DNA of 57,329 bases. Source: an uncultured Bacteroidales bacterium (GTDB lineage: Bacteria > Bacteroidota > Bacteroidia > Bacteroidales > UBA932). This document shows positions 43,022 to 52,379 of this stretch, piece by piece. The stretch spans positions 1-57,329 of the forward strand of contig ONIQ01000008.1 in NCBI GenBank assembly GCA_900317925.1, given 5' to 3'. The position numbers and the translations under genes are program-made. The first letter of the stretch is position 1. Every line of letters starts with the position of its first letter. Below the pieces are notes generated by a model, which was not told the DNA's origin, did not search any database, and was given only the letters and a program-made list of their open reading frames with translations.

Positions 43022-43462
43022 CTATTCGGCAACGACTTCAAAGGCTAACGTAGCTTTGACAGCTTTGTACACTTTTACGACAGCCTCATAGGCACCCAGT
43101 TCCTTCACCTCGGGAACGGTGATGTCCTTCTTGTCAACCTCGACACCGGCGGCCACGAGGGCGTCTGCCAGCTGGGCGGCGGTCACACTGCCATAAATCT
43201 TTCCGGCCTCGCTCACCTTTACGGCGACCTTCACGGTCTGGGCGGCAATCTTCGCAGCCAGCGCTTCGGCATCGGCGACTTTCTTGGCCTCTTTATGTGC
43301 ACGCTGACGAAGGGTCTCTTCGTGCTGCTTGAGGTTGGAGGGGGTAGCTACGATAGCATAACCCTGGGGAACGAGGTAGTTGATGGCGTAGCCATTCTTC
43401 ACCTCGACAATCTCGTCGACTTCGCCGAGATTGGCAACTGCTTTCTTCAGAATGATTTTCAT
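43022..43462 (-). CDS. rplI: 50S ribosomal protein L9
   Basis: The 146-residue protein starts MKIILKKAVANLGEVDEIVEVKNGYAINYL, i.e. the L9 N-terminal RNA-binding domain (GxxxxVKxGYxxNxLxP, continuing PQGYA), followed by a long helix and the C-terminal domain. It binds 23S rRNA at the L1 side. Length is usual. Last gene of the rpsF-rpsR-rplI operon, followed by a terminator. Confidence 0.97.
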   Translation of the reverse strand: MKIILKKAVANLGEVDEIVEVKNGYAINYLVPQGYAIVATPSNLKQHEETLRQRAHKEAKKVADAEALAAKIAAQTVKVAVKVSEAGKIYGSVTAAQLADALVAAGVEVDKKDITVPEVKELGAYEAVVKVYKAVKATLAFEVVAE

Positions 43463-43477
43463 AACTGCGCTCTCCTA

Positions 43478-43756
43478 TTACTTAAGAAGGTCGGTAACAT
43501 ACGGAAGAAGGGCGAGGGAGCGGGCACGCTTCACGGCCTGGGCCACCTTGCGCTGGAACTTCAGGGAAGTACCGGTGATGCGGCGCGGCAGGATCTTGCC
43601 CTGCTCGTTCAGGAACTTCTTCAGGAACTCGGGATCCTTGTAATCCACATATTTGATACCTGCCTTTTTGAAACGGCAGTATTTCTTCTTTCTGACCTCG
43701 ACTGTCGGAGGGTTCAGGTAACGGATTTCTCTGTTCTGTTCGTTGGTCTGTGCCAT
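43478..43756 (-). CDS. rpsR: 30S ribosomal protein S18
   Basis: The 92-residue basic protein has the S18 signature [20 protein letters not shown] near residues 55-74 and [13 protein letters not shown]. It forms a heterodimer with S6 on the small subunit. It lies 15 bases before rplI and 16 bases after rpsF. Confidence 0.97.
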   Translation of the reverse strand: MAQTNEQNREIRYLNPPTVEVRKKKYCRFKKAGIKYVDYKDPEFLKKFLNEQGKILPRRITGTSLKFQRKVAQAVKRARSLALLPYVTDLLK

Positions 43757-43772
43757 AATTCAATCCTCCAGA

Positions 43773-44177
43773 TTATTCAGCTTCCGCCGGTTTAACTTCT
43801 TCTTCGGCAGCGGGCTGCTCCTCAACGGCGGGAGCGGCGGCCTTGGCCTGCTTGTTGTTCCTTCTGCGCTCGGCATAAGCCTCTGCGTGCTTGTCCAGGG
43901 CCACGGTGAGGAAACGGATGATCCGCTCGTCACGGTGATACTGGGTTTCGAGCTGGGCGACGAACGCCGGATCAGCCTTGAACTGGATGAGATAATAGAA
44001 CCCGGAGGTCTTGTGCTGGATGGGATAAGCCATCGGCTTCAGGCCCCAGTCCTCTTCGTACACGACTTCTCCACCATTTTCTTTGATGAAGCCCGTGTAC
44101 TTGGCAACCGCTTCCTTCATCTGAACATCAGACAAAACGGGAGTAGCAATGAAAACGGTTTCGTACTGTTTTACCAT
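43773..44177 (-). CDS. rpsF: 30S ribosomal protein S6
   Basis: The 134-residue protein begins [15 protein letters not shown] and has [16 protein letters not shown] near residues 52-67, as in S6. A C-terminal tail of about 35 residues rich in A, E and K ([21 protein letters not shown]) is longer than in E. coli and common in this phylum. First gene of the operon; a consensus promoter and a strong leader hairpin precede it. Confidence 0.97.
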   Translation of the reverse strand: MVKQYETVFIATPVLSDVQMKEAVAKYTGFIKENGGEVVYEEDWGLKPMAYPIQHKTSGFYYLIQFKADPAFVAQLETQYHRDERIIRFLTVALDKHAEAYAERRRNNKQAKAAAPAVEEQPAAEEEVKPAEAE

Positions 44178-44211
44178 TTTGGGCTTAATTAATTGTTAAT
44201 AAATAATTTAC

Positions 44212-44246
44212 AGGCTAATTGCACGGATGCGCCGCACAAATAGCCT
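44212..44246 (-). promoter_or_regulatory. Leader hairpin of the rpsF operon (candidate S6:S18 site)
   Basis: AGGCTA-T-TTGTGCGG-CGCAT-CCGTGCAA-T-TAGCCT (minus strand) forms a 6-bp outer stem, a single mismatch and an 8-bp inner stem (two wobbles) around a 5-base loop. It covers the predicted first 35 bases of the mRNA. rpsF operons in many bacteria are autoregulated by S6:S18 binding a leader with a CCG motif; a CCG is present here in the inner stem. The function is inferred. Confidence 0.5.
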
Positions 44247-44247
44247 G

Positions 44248-44278
44248 CAAATATACAGCTAATTTCCGAAAAAACAAA
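44248..44278 (-). promoter_or_regulatory. Promoter of the rpsF operon
   Basis: Minus-strand -33 TTTG (44275-44278) and -7 TATATTTG (44248-44255), separated by 19 bases. It lies just after the pepD stop, so the ribosomal genes are transcribed independently of pepD. Confidence 0.7.
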
Positions 44279-44281
44279 GGA

Positions 44282-45736
44282 TTATTTCTCCGGGACGGCT
44301 TCGAGCACCGCTTTCAGATAGTCCCAGGTACGCGCCACGGAAGGAATGTCCAGACGCTCGTCCGGGGAATGGGGATAACGGATGGTCGGACCCACGGAGA
44401 CCATCTCCCAATTGGGATATTTGGCACCCATGATGGCGCACTCCAGACCGCCGTGCGTAGCCATGATCTTCATATCACGGCCATACACCTTCTTGAACTG
44501 CTCCATCATCACCTTGTTCATGGGCGTATCCAGTTTCGGCGTCCAGCCGGAATAACCGCCCTTGAAGGCAACGGTGGCGCCGGCTGCCTCGAAGATGCAG
44601 CGGACACGGTCGGCAAGGGCCGCCTTGGCCGAATCTACGGCACTGCGCATCAGGGAGTGAATCGTGATATGACCCTTTTCGGTGCGGACAATCGCCATAT
44701 TGATGGAGGTCTCCGTCAGCCCCTCCATCGTGCGGCTCATACGGATCACGCCCGAAGGGCAGGCCAAAAGGGCTTTCACCACCGAGAGGGCCACCTTGTC
44801 GCCGATATAGCGAGGTGCGGCTGCCTTGCGGGCGAAGTTCATCTGGGCGGAAGGATCGCTCTCTGCAAATTCGGCCTTGATCTGGCCGAATACCTCGTCC
44901 ACCACCTTCTTCACCGTACGGGTTGCGGTTTCGGGAACGAGAATTTCAGCGCAGGCCTCGAAGGGGATGGCGTTGCGCAGCGAACCGCCGGTAAAGGACA
45001 CCAGCTTCACCCCATGCTTTTCCATCAGGGGCAGGAGGATACGGGCGACAACCTTGTTGGCGTTGGCGCGGTAAAGCGAGATATCCATACCGGAATGACC
45101 GCCTTGCAGGCCTTTGACCGTAAGCGTATAACCCACGAAGCCTTCCGGCGAAGCAACCGTACGATAACGGAAATCCGCCTCGGCATCCAGGCCGCCGGCG
45201 CAACCCACACAGAGTTCGCCTTCGTCCTCGGAATCGAGGTTGATGAGAATATCGCCTTTGAGCACCCCCGGCTTCAGGCCGTTGGCGCCGGTCATGCCGG
45301 TCTCTTCGTCACGGGTAACCAGGACCTCCACGGGCCCATGCTTCACACCCTTGTCTTCCAGGACGGACAGGGCCAGGGCCACGCCGATGCCGTTGTCGGC
45401 ACCAAGGGTGGTCCGGTCGGCCGTAAGCCAGTCCCCTTCCACGAGGGTGGTGATGGGATCCGTCAGGAAGTCGTGTTTGCTGTCGCCCGTCTTCTGCGGG
45501 ACCATGTCCATGTGGCCCTGCAGGATCACGCCGCGGCGTTTCTCCATTCCGGGGGTAGCGGGGGCACGCATGATCACGTTACCGGCAGCATCCTTCTCTG
45601 CCTGGATGCCGTGGTTTTTGCCCCACTCAAGCAGGTACTCAATCACTTTCTCCTCATGCTTCGAGGGTCTCGGAACACGGGTCAGGCCATAAAAGTTATC
45701 CCAAACGACCTTTGGTTGTAAATCTTTGATAGTCAT
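44282..45736 (-). CDS. pepD: Aminoacyl-histidine dipeptidase (peptidase D)
   Basis: The 484-residue M20/M25 metallopeptidase has LQGHMDMVPQK near residue 75 (zinc histidine), TTLGADNGIGVA near 112 (bridging aspartate), VTRDEETGMTGA near 142 (catalytic EE), GLQGGHSGMDI near 200 and the C-terminal THGGLECA near 437. It cleaves Xaa-His and other dipeptides in the cytosol. No signal peptide. It lies 12 bases after the DUF4831 gene. Confidence 0.95.
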   Translation of the reverse strand: MTIKDLQPKVVWDNFYGLTRVPRPSKHEEKVIEYLLEWGKNHGIQAEKDAAGNVIMRAPATPGMEKRRGVILQGHMDMVPQKTGDSKHDFLTDPITTLVEGDWLTADRTTLGADNGIGVALALSVLEDKGVKHGPVEVLVTRDEETGMTGANGLKPGVLKGDILINLDSEDEGELCVGCAGGLDAEADFRYRTVASPEGFVGYTLTVKGLQGGHSGMDISLYRANANKVVARILLPLMEKHGVKLVSFTGGSLRNAIPFEACAEILVPETATRTVKKVVDEVFGQIKAEFAESDPSAQMNFARKAAAPRYIGDKVALSVVKALLACPSGVIRMSRTMEGLTETSINMAIVRTEKGHITIHSLMRSAVDSAKAALADRVRCIFEAAGATVAFKGGYSGWTPKLDTPMNKVMMEQFKKVYGRDMKIMATHGGLECAIMGAKYPNWEMVSVGPTIRYPHSPDERLDIPSVARTWDYLKAVLEAVPEK

Positions 45737-45748
45737 AGTATTTAAACA

Positions 45749-46741
45749 TTATTTTACACCAATTGGAAAGGCTTCTTCAAAGCCGAGCTGATACACCGGC
45801 ACACGATCCTGGAGGAGGAGATTCACCCCGTCGGACAGTTTTACGGTACAGACGGCCGGCACCCGGTACCAGGCCACCGTTCCCTTCGGCGCCGTCCGGG
45901 AGGCGTCCGCTTCAGCCACCGGCTGGGGAACCAGCTCCAGCAGATAGGGCTTCCCGGCCACGTTGTCCGCGCTGACCAGGCCTTCCTGATCAGACACGCG
46001 GAAAGCCACATACACCTGACTCTTTGCCGTCTTGGAAGGAACCACGTCAAATTTCATTTTCTGGACCTGAACATCGCTGTACCCGATAAAGAGGCTCAGG
46101 TACTCCTTCTCCATCCGGGAGATTTCCTGGATGGCAGCAGCCATCGCTTCTCCGCTAAACGTCGCGTCCGTATCGCCGGTCACGATCTCCACCCGTTTCT
46201 TGCGGAGCGAGAAAATCATATCGGCCGCCTCACGGGCACGCTGCTCGATGGATTTGGTAACGACCATATCCTGCTGCACTGCCACCATATTGTTTTGCAC
46301 GCTGCGATACAGGGTGGTTTGCTCGGAGGTCAGGTTGGAACTTACGCCGCGATCGGCAAAATCAGCGTCGGACGGCGAAGGGAAACGCCACTGGGAGCTG
46401 CGCCCGGACTGGCCATCGCCGACCGATACCAGGCCCTGTGCGGAAAGGCTCAGAAAGGTCTCCTTTCCCGCTCCGGTATTGACGGAGAGGCGACGCGAAG
46501 GATCGGCTTCCACCAGCGGAGTCATCCGGATTTCCGTAATCCGGCAGGAGCCGCCGTTGGTGGTCCGGGCATCGACGCCCAGGTATTTCATGGCATATTT
46601 GGCATAGGGGCCGGCATGGAACTGTTCGTTCTCGGCCGTCACTTCCAAGGAAATCACCGTCTGCGGAAGGGCATAGGTGTAGGTCTGGGCCCGGGCGCCA
46701 AGCGGCAGCATGAGGGCCAGGGCAAACATCAACTTTTTCAT
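45749..46741 (-). CDS. DUF4831 family secreted protein
   Basis: The 330-residue protein starts with a signal peptide (KKLMFALALMLPLGARAQ) and has YALPQTVISLEVTAENEQFHAGPYAKYA near residues 22-50 (key part ISLEVTAE, GPYAKYA), a hallmark of DUF4831, an uncharacterised family of Bacteroidota. The ATG at 46741 overlaps the stop of the LpxL-type gene by 1 base (TAATG), so it is preferred to the upstream codon at 46750. Confidence 0.75.
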   Translation of the reverse strand: MKKLMFALALMLPLGARAQTYTYALPQTVISLEVTAENEQFHAGPYAKYAMKYLGVDARTTNGGSCRITEIRMTPLVEADPSRRLSVNTGAGKETFLSLSAQGLVSVGDGQSGRSSQWRFPSPSDADFADRGVSSNLTSEQTTLYRSVQNNMVAVQQDMVVTKSIEQRAREAADMIFSLRKKRVEIVTGDTDATFSGEAMAAAIQEISRMEKEYLSLFIGYSDVQVQKMKFDVVPSKTAKSQVYVAFRVSDQEGLVSADNVAGKPYLLELVPQPVAEADASRTAPKGTVAWYRVPAVCTVKLSDGVNLLLQDRVPVYQLGFEEAFPIGVK

Positions 46742-47646
46742 TATTTCCATCTTTTATGTGTCCAAAGATAATTGGCGGGATCCCGGCGGATATCCGCTTC
46801 CAGCAAGTCATAATAGGAACGCATCACGGCCTCGGGCGTCATGCTAGACGCATCGCGCGTGATGAGGGTATAGGTCATCTGATAGCGGCCGCGCGCCTCC
46901 CGGTTCATGCCCAGGTAAACCACGCTGAAGCCCAGCCGGCACGCCAGGGCGGCGGCACCGGTCATGGTCTTGGTGGGCTGGTTCATGAAATTGCCGATAT
47001 GGGCGAAGGCCGCGTATCCGTAAGGATACTGATCGGTCGGGAAGAGATAGATGTGATGCTCGTTCCGGTGCGCAACGGCATAACGCAGGATGTCCTTCGA
47101 TTCCACACAGCAGTTCGCACGGTCCTGAATGGCCGCACAGCGGTTCTGTGCCATGATTTCGTCCCAAAAGTCGCTTTCGACCCGTTTGTAGACCACCGAA
47201 TAGGTATGCTCGTCGAAGGCCATCTTCGCCCCGTCGTAGAAATAGTGCTCAATCCCGCCGGAGAGTTCCCAGTTCCCGCAATGGGACGTGAGCATTACCA
47301 CACCGGGGGTATGCAGGTACACGTCATTGATGAGTTCCGGATTGGTGACCCGGACAATTTCCTGCCGGTGAAGACGCTCGTGATCCGCCGCACCGGCAAA
47401 CCAGATCGTCTCCGTCACGATATCACAGAAATGCAGGTAGAAATCCTTTTCTATCTGCTTGAGTTCACCATATTTCAACTCGGGAAACGCCCGCGCAAGG
47501 TTCACCGTAACCACCTGCCTGCGATAGTGCAGCACATGCAGCAAGAACCAGCGGAACAGGTTGGCCCATTTCTGGTGGATCCGCAGCGGCTGCAAGGCCA
47601 GCAACCGCATCAGGCCCACGACGATTTTGACGCCCAGTCGTTTCAT
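46741..47646 (-). CDS. LpxL/HtrB-family lipid A acyltransferase
   Basis: The 301-residue protein has an N-terminal hydrophobic segment and the acyltransferase motif as LTSHCGNWELSGG near residue 118 (HX4E form), followed by VYKRVESDFWDE and FPTDQYPYG near 205. This matches the lysophospholipid/lipid A late acyltransferase family, which adds secondary acyl chains to lipid A at the inner membrane. The -7 promoter element ends 5 bases before the ATG, so the message should be leaderless. Confidence 0.88.
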   Translation of the reverse strand: MKRLGVKIVVGLMRLLALQPLRIHQKWANLFRWFLLHVLHYRRQVVTVNLARAFPELKYGELKQIEKDFYLHFCDIVTETIWFAGAADHERLHRQEIVRVTNPELINDVYLHTPGVVMLTSHCGNWELSGGIEHYFYDGAKMAFDEHTYSVVYKRVESDFWDEIMAQNRCAAIQDRANCCVESKDILRYAVAHRNEHHIYLFPTDQYPYGYAAFAHIGNFMNQPTKTMTGAAALACRLGFSVVYLGMNREARGRYQMTYTLITRDASSMTPEAVMRSYYDLLEADIRRDPANYLWTHKRWK

Positions 47647-47651
47647 GTGGA

Positions 47652-47659
47652 CAAAGATA
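47652..47659 (-). promoter_or_regulatory. -7 promoter element TATCTTTG (LpxL-type gene)
   Basis: Exact TAnnTTTG match, with a TTG 20 bases upstream as possible -33. Only five bases (TCCAC) separate it from the ATG at 47646. Confidence 0.6.
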
Positions 47660-47688
47660 CGTTATTTCACAAAAAAACGCAAGCTCCC

Positions 47689-48555
47689 CTATCGGGAACC
47701 CAGATACAGGAAGAGCATGCTCACCAGCAGCAAGGCCAGGTCTATCGCTTTCGATTTCAGGTTTTTTTCCTTGAGGATCCAGGCGCCAATCCCGAAACTC
47801 ACCAGCACGCTCCCCCGCCGGATCATGGAAACCACCGCAATCAGGGCATCGGGCTGCGAAAGGGCCAGCATATACAGGTAATCGGCCGCGCACAGGAAAA
47901 GGCTGATGAACGGGATGGACCACCGCCAGCGGAACGGCGTGGTACTGTGCCGCGAGGGCATCCAGCCGACGAGCATCACCGCCGTCATCATAAGCGACTG
48001 ATAAAAGGAATACCAGCTAAGCACCTGCATCCGGTCCAGCCCCAGGTATTCGGGGGACATCAAGTATTTGTCGTACAGCCCGCTCGCCGCTCCGAGAAGC
48101 ACCGACAAAACCAGGTACAGAATCCATTTGTTCCCGGCCCGATAGCCCTCTTTTTCGCTGCTGTGCCGCATGAGGAAATAGGCCATGACGGCCAGCGCGA
48201 CGCCCGTCCACTGCAAGCCGTTCAGCTGCTCTCCGAACAGGGCGATCGCGCCCACCAGCACCAGCACGGGCCGTGTGGCGTTCACGGGTCCCACGATGGT
48301 CAGGGGCAGGTGTTTCATGGCCAGGTAGCCCGCCATCCACGAGGAAAGCACCAGGGCGCTTTTCGCAACGATATATCGCTGCACAGTCCAGCAACCAAAC
48401 CCCGTCAGGAATAATCCGGGCGAGAAAATCAAGGCGCATAGCACCGTGTTCAGGAAAAGCACCGGGATAACGGCATTGTCCTTCAGGGAAATCTTCTTGA
48501 AAGAATCATAACCGCCCAGGAACGCGGCCGATGCAAATGCCAGCAGCCACCACAT
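47689..48555 (-). CDS. DMT-superfamily (EamA) transporter
   Basis: The 288-residue protein has about ten membrane helices in two EamA-like halves: LLAFASAAFLGGYDSFKK at the start and GPVNATRPVLVLVGAIALFGE near residue 88, with a matching second-half motif (VSMIRRGSVLVSFGIGAWILKEKNLKSKA) near 240-268. It is a drug/metabolite transporter-type permease; the substrate is unknown. It is the last gene of the leftward M23-DUF3857-DUF3857 unit, 4 bases after it. Confidence 0.85.
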   Translation of the reverse strand: MWWLLAFASAAFLGGYDSFKKISLKDNAVIPVLFLNTVLCALIFSPGLFLTGFGCWTVQRYIVAKSALVLSSWMAGYLAMKHLPLTIVGPVNATRPVLVLVGAIALFGEQLNGLQWTGVALAVMAYFLMRHSSEKEGYRAGNKWILYLVLSVLLGAASGLYDKYLMSPEYLGLDRMQVLSWYSFYQSLMMTAVMLVGWMPSRHSTTPFRWRWSIPFISLFLCAADYLYMLALSQPDALIAVVSMIRRGSVLVSFGIGAWILKEKNLKSKAIDLALLLVSMLFLYLGSR

Positions 48556-48559
48556 GGAA

Positions 48560-50410
48560 TCACTCTTTGACCAATACGATGGAAGCCGCGTAGGAACGGT
48601 TCACCACCTTCGCAAAGGCGCGATAAGATTCGTACCGTTCTTTCGGGAACGCCCCTTTTTGAATCACGAAAGTCTGCACCAGGGTCACGGTCCCGTCTTC
48701 TCCCGCCCGTATGCGGGACGAGAAAGTATCCCAGTCGCAGGATTCCTCCACATCTTTCGGAAGACTCTCTATCCGGTATCCCGCAGGCAGGTGGAAGACC
48801 ACCGTATCCGTCAGGGTGGAGCCTTCTCCCACTCGGATATCGTTCACCCGCTCCTGACGCTGCACGTACAGGGATTTTGCCATCGGATTGGCCGGGATAA
48901 AAAGCCGGTTTCCGTTCACCTTGGCAAACTGGAACACATCGGCCGTAAAAGAAATATCCATCTGCGGGCAGAAATCCCGGCCGCGGTAGCCCGGCTGGTT
49001 GAAGTTATCCTGGATAGACTGCACCCGCAGATTCTCGGCATGCAGGTTCCACCCGCTGGTGAGGATCCGCGCCTGGTCCTCCGGCTTCTCGGACGAGAAA
49101 TCCAGATAAGGTTCCGTACGGTCCAGCCGCAGCGATTTGACAGCTTTCAGCGAGGCCGAACCATCGGCCCGCACCGTAATCTCGGCCCGGACCGAACTGC
49201 ATCGCAACGAATCCGGATAGGAAGGCACCCGGACCCGCTCGCCTCCGTCCTGCTTGACCAGCAGGACTTCGTGGCCGGCCACGTCCTCGTGCCGGTACCC
49301 CAGCGGGATGGCGGGATTGGTGCACTCCACCCAGAGGGTGTCCCGGTGCTCTTTCAACGGAACCGCCAGCATCACGTGATTCATCTGGCCGATGGAAACA
49401 TAGCCCGGGAACAGGGTTGCGTGCGAGGTGCTCACGGCATAATAATCCGACTCCACCCCCACGGCCGCCAGGGCCGCACGCAAAAAATTGGAAAGGGCCT
49501 TGCAGTCTCCGAAGCCGCTTTTATACACGGTCGATGCCGGGAAGGGCTTCAAGCCGCCGATGCCGAGCTGGATGCTCACGTAACGGGTATTATCCCGCAG
49601 ATAGCGGTACAGCACGGCCACCTTTTCCTCAGGTGTCTTGCAATCCTTCGTCATCTCCCGGAACTTCGCCACCGCTTCGTCCGGCAGGTCCTGCGCCCCT
49701 TCCTGCAGGCCGTACAGCCACAGGCCGATATCTTTCCAGTTGCGCTGGGAGCCGGTCTTCCCGCCATAGCTGAATTCCACGGGCGAGGCATAGACATAGG
49801 GTACGAAGGTCAGGAAAGAAGGCATCAGATGCTCTTCGCGGAAACCGTCCGGCATCGCGAATTTCCATTGATAGCGGTCGGTCTTTCCCTTTTCCACCAC
49901 CGGTTCAGCCGATGCGAAATACTGAATGGCAAATCCAGCCGGAACAATCAGGGTGTACGAGGCGCCCACCAGCGACACGTTCTCCCGGTCCAGCGGCAAA
50001 AACGTAGGGAAAGAGGCGATGCCTTTTTTACAGGAAACCGTATAGTCATATTCCACCGTAAACGGATACGGCGATGCGGGCTGATACAGGCAAATGGCCG
50101 CATCGTCGGCCAGGCCGTCTGTCAGGGAATGGTTGATCAGATCGTCCTTCCTGATCTTCCGGCTTTTTCCCTGATAGGTTATGGAACCGCTGAAGGAAGC
50201 CACCGAGTGAAAGGCGTCCGTATATTCCCAGAAGGAGGCGGTCGGCAGGCCTTTCTCATTATGCACCAACACTTTCCGGTGTACCGAATACTGTCCGCTT
50301 ACCGGAGAAGACTGTTCGTATACCAACTCTTCGGTCATAATGGTCGCATGCTGGGCACCGGCTTGCAAAACGGGGAGCAGCAGGGCCGCCAACAGGGTCA
50401 GGCGTTTCAT
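48560..50410 (-). CDS. DUF3857 / transglutaminase-like protein with intact catalytic residues
   Basis: The 616-residue exported protein has a signal peptide (LTLLAALLLPVLQAGAQ), a DUF3857 beta domain (about 25-230) and a transglutaminase-like domain with GFGDCKALSNF near residue 303 (catalytic Cys), GQMNHVMLAV near 345 (His) and LWVECTNP near 360 in the acid position. A DUF3858-like beta domain forms the C-terminus. The biochemical role of this family is unknown; a cross-linking or peptidase activity in the periplasm is possible. It overlaps the stop of its larger paralogue by 4 bases. Confidence 0.82.
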   Translation of the reverse strand: MKRLTLLAALLLPVLQAGAQHATIMTEELVYEQSSPVSGQYSVHRKVLVHNEKGLPTASFWEYTDAFHSVASFSGSITYQGKSRKIRKDDLINHSLTDGLADDAAICLYQPASPYPFTVEYDYTVSCKKGIASFPTFLPLDRENVSLVGASYTLIVPAGFAIQYFASAEPVVEKGKTDRYQWKFAMPDGFREEHLMPSFLTFVPYVYASPVEFSYGGKTGSQRNWKDIGLWLYGLQEGAQDLPDEAVAKFREMTKDCKTPEEKVAVLYRYLRDNTRYVSIQLGIGGLKPFPASTVYKSGFGDCKALSNFLRAALAAVGVESDYYAVSTSHATLFPGYVSIGQMNHVMLAVPLKEHRDTLWVECTNPAIPLGYRHEDVAGHEVLLVKQDGGERVRVPSYPDSLRCSSVRAEITVRADGSASLKAVKSLRLDRTEPYLDFSSEKPEDQARILTSGWNLHAENLRVQSIQDNFNQPGYRGRDFCPQMDISFTADVFQFAKVNGNRLFIPANPMAKSLYVQRQERVNDIRVGEGSTLTDTVVFHLPAGYRIESLPKDVEESCDWDTFSSRIRAGEDGTVTLVQTFVIQKGAFPKERYESYRAFAKVVNRSYAASIVLVKE

Positions 50411-52374
50411 ACGGCTTTCTTTTTCAGGACAAGCGTTGTATTATACATGCTGGTCAGCATCTCGTACCAGGCACGGACGTCCTTATATGCTTCAGTGGGC
50501 GCAAAATAGCTGTCCAGGACAAAGGAAAAACTCATCGAAACCACGTTCACATCCGCCTGGCGGAACTGGACGAAGGCCTGGCTCTTGATCCCCTGGGCTT
50601 TGTACGCCGCCGGTTTGGGCAGTTCCTCCAACTCGTACCCCTCCGGGATGATCATGTTCACGGTATAATTGATCCGGTAAGGATACATAAAGTCCACCGG
50701 CACGCGACGGACTTCCTCCTTAAAGGTAGAAGGGTCATGGAAATTGAGCAGGAAAAGATTCACGTACATCATATCGCCGGCCACTTCCTGCTGCTTTTCA
50801 AACGAATAAGCCATCTGGACCTGAGGGGTATATTCATCGGAACCGGAAATCGTGAAGCGATCCACCGTCAGGTTATGGTCTTTTTCTATGTTTTCATCCA
50901 CAAATTCCTCCTGGTCGCTCGCCTTCCCATACGCCCGCTTCACTGTCTGGGAGAGATTATTGAACATTTTCTCAGAGATCTCTCCCGTCATCAGGCCCTC
51001 TGCATCCACCCTAACGGTCGCCGAGGCCAGGTAGATATTCTTGCAAAGGTGGCGGAGGTCCACCCAGCTGCCCTGACCGTCCAGCGACAGCAGACGGGCC
51101 TTTTCCACCAGGAAATTATCCGACAGCACATTCAGGTAGCCATCGGAAGGAGCGGCATCCAGATAATAGGTCTGGCCGCCAGGCCCCGTCACCTGGAGGA
51201 TAAACGTGTCATAGGCATCAAGGGATACGTGGAACGGCACCAGATTGCCATTGGAACGCATCCGGACCATGACCGGTTTCACATCGAACCCTGCCGCACG
51301 GAGGGCGCTCCCGGTCAGGGCGTTCAGGTCTGCCCGGCTGCCCGACCCGTTTTTCACCACCTCCGCCGCATTGCCGGGAACCAGCCGGTTTTTCTTATCC
51401 CAGGTCACGCGGGACGCCACCAGGTTGCGGATGGCGACGATCTTTTCCTCATCGGTCCGGTCCGATGCCGCTATCCCTGCCACCTCGTCCTTGAAACGGG
51501 TGGTTGCCTTTATGCCGCGGACAATGTTGGATTCTACGATCATCTGATCCACATTTTGCCAATCGGCCGTATAATCCTTATAATAGATTCCCGGGATCTC
51601 GAAACTCCGGATCTGATACAGCACGCTCAGGCGATACTGGTCAATATCATACAGGAACTTCTCGTCCCGGATGGCCGGGATGTCATAACACGCGAATTTG
51701 TCCGCGAACACCCGGTAATTCATCAAGACACGCTCTTCCATCTTATGCTCCAGATTCTCGAAACCGCGGGAGATCCGGTTCACCTTCAGGTATTCCGGAA
51801 CAGCCACCTCCGCCGTCGCCCAGTTTACCGGGATGGAGAACTGGAAGAAAATATCGTCAATGTTCCACAGGCGGGTGCGATAGGTGTATTCGGTCTCGAT
51901 AACAGAGCCCACCTTCACGTTCTGGGCGGAAAATGCCACCCGTTTGACAGCATCGGTATAATCCTCCCGAAAAACGTAATCCTTGCTCATCTTCGTGGCC
52001 ACGACCGACCCGTTCTCCAAATTATAGGTAGTGACCTTGATACCGGAGATGGATTCTCCAGCCGTGCTTTCGGTACTGTAGAACTCCTCGTAATCACCGT
52101 ATTCCTTACCGGCTTCCTTCAGGATTTTCACCCGCTCACGTTCCTTTTTGATAAAAGCGAAACCGCCCGGGTCTATCTCCACGCTGTAATTCACCTCCTT
52201 ATACAGGTACAAGGCTACGGCCGATGTGTCCAGCGGATAGACGGTCATCTCCAGTTCGGCCTTGGAAACGTTGCCGTATTTCTTGTCAATCTTGATGCTC
52301 TGGGCAAAAAGCGTCCCCGGAGCCAGGGCCATCAGGATAGCACAGACAACTACCAAAAAGACATTCTGTTTCAT
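50407..52374 (-). CDS. DUF3857 / transglutaminase-like protein lacking the catalytic cysteine
   Basis: The 655-residue exported protein (signal peptide NVFLVVVCAILMALAPGTLFAQ) has the same domain order as its downstream neighbour. At the place of the catalytic GDCKALS it reads GSGSRADLNAL (near residue 348), so the Cys is gone, and the histidine block reads AYDTFILQV. The following YYLDAAPSDG is retained. It is therefore probably not a thiol enzyme. It may act as a scaffold or partner of the intact paralogue. It begins 5 bases after the M23 peptidase gene. Confidence 0.82.
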   Translation of the reverse strand: MKQNVFLVVVCAILMALAPGTLFAQSIKIDKKYGNVSKAELEMTVYPLDTSAVALYLYKEVNYSVEIDPGGFAFIKKERERVKILKEAGKEYGDYEEFYSTESTAGESISGIKVTTYNLENGSVVATKMSKDYVFREDYTDAVKRVAFSAQNVKVGSVIETEYTYRTRLWNIDDIFFQFSIPVNWATAEVAVPEYLKVNRISRGFENLEHKMEERVLMNYRVFADKFACYDIPAIRDEKFLYDIDQYRLSVLYQIRSFEIPGIYYKDYTADWQNVDQMIVESNIVRGIKATTRFKDEVAGIAASDRTDEEKIVAIRNLVASRVTWDKKNRLVPGNAAEVVKNGSGSRADLNALTGSALRAAGFDVKPVMVRMRSNGNLVPFHVSLDAYDTFILQVTGPGGQTYYLDAAPSDGYLNVLSDNFLVEKARLLSLDGQGSWVDLRHLCKNIYLASATVRVDAEGLMTGEISEKMFNNLSQTVKRAYGKASDQEEFVDENIEKDHNLTVDRFTISGSDEYTPQVQMAYSFEKQQEVAGDMMYVNLFLLNFHDPSTFKEEVRRVPVDFMYPYRINYTVNMIIPEGYELEELPKPAAYKAQGIKSQAFVQFRQADVNVVSMSFSFVLDSYFAPTEAYKDVRAWYEMLTSMYNTTLVLKKKAV

Positions 52375-52379
52375 ACCTA

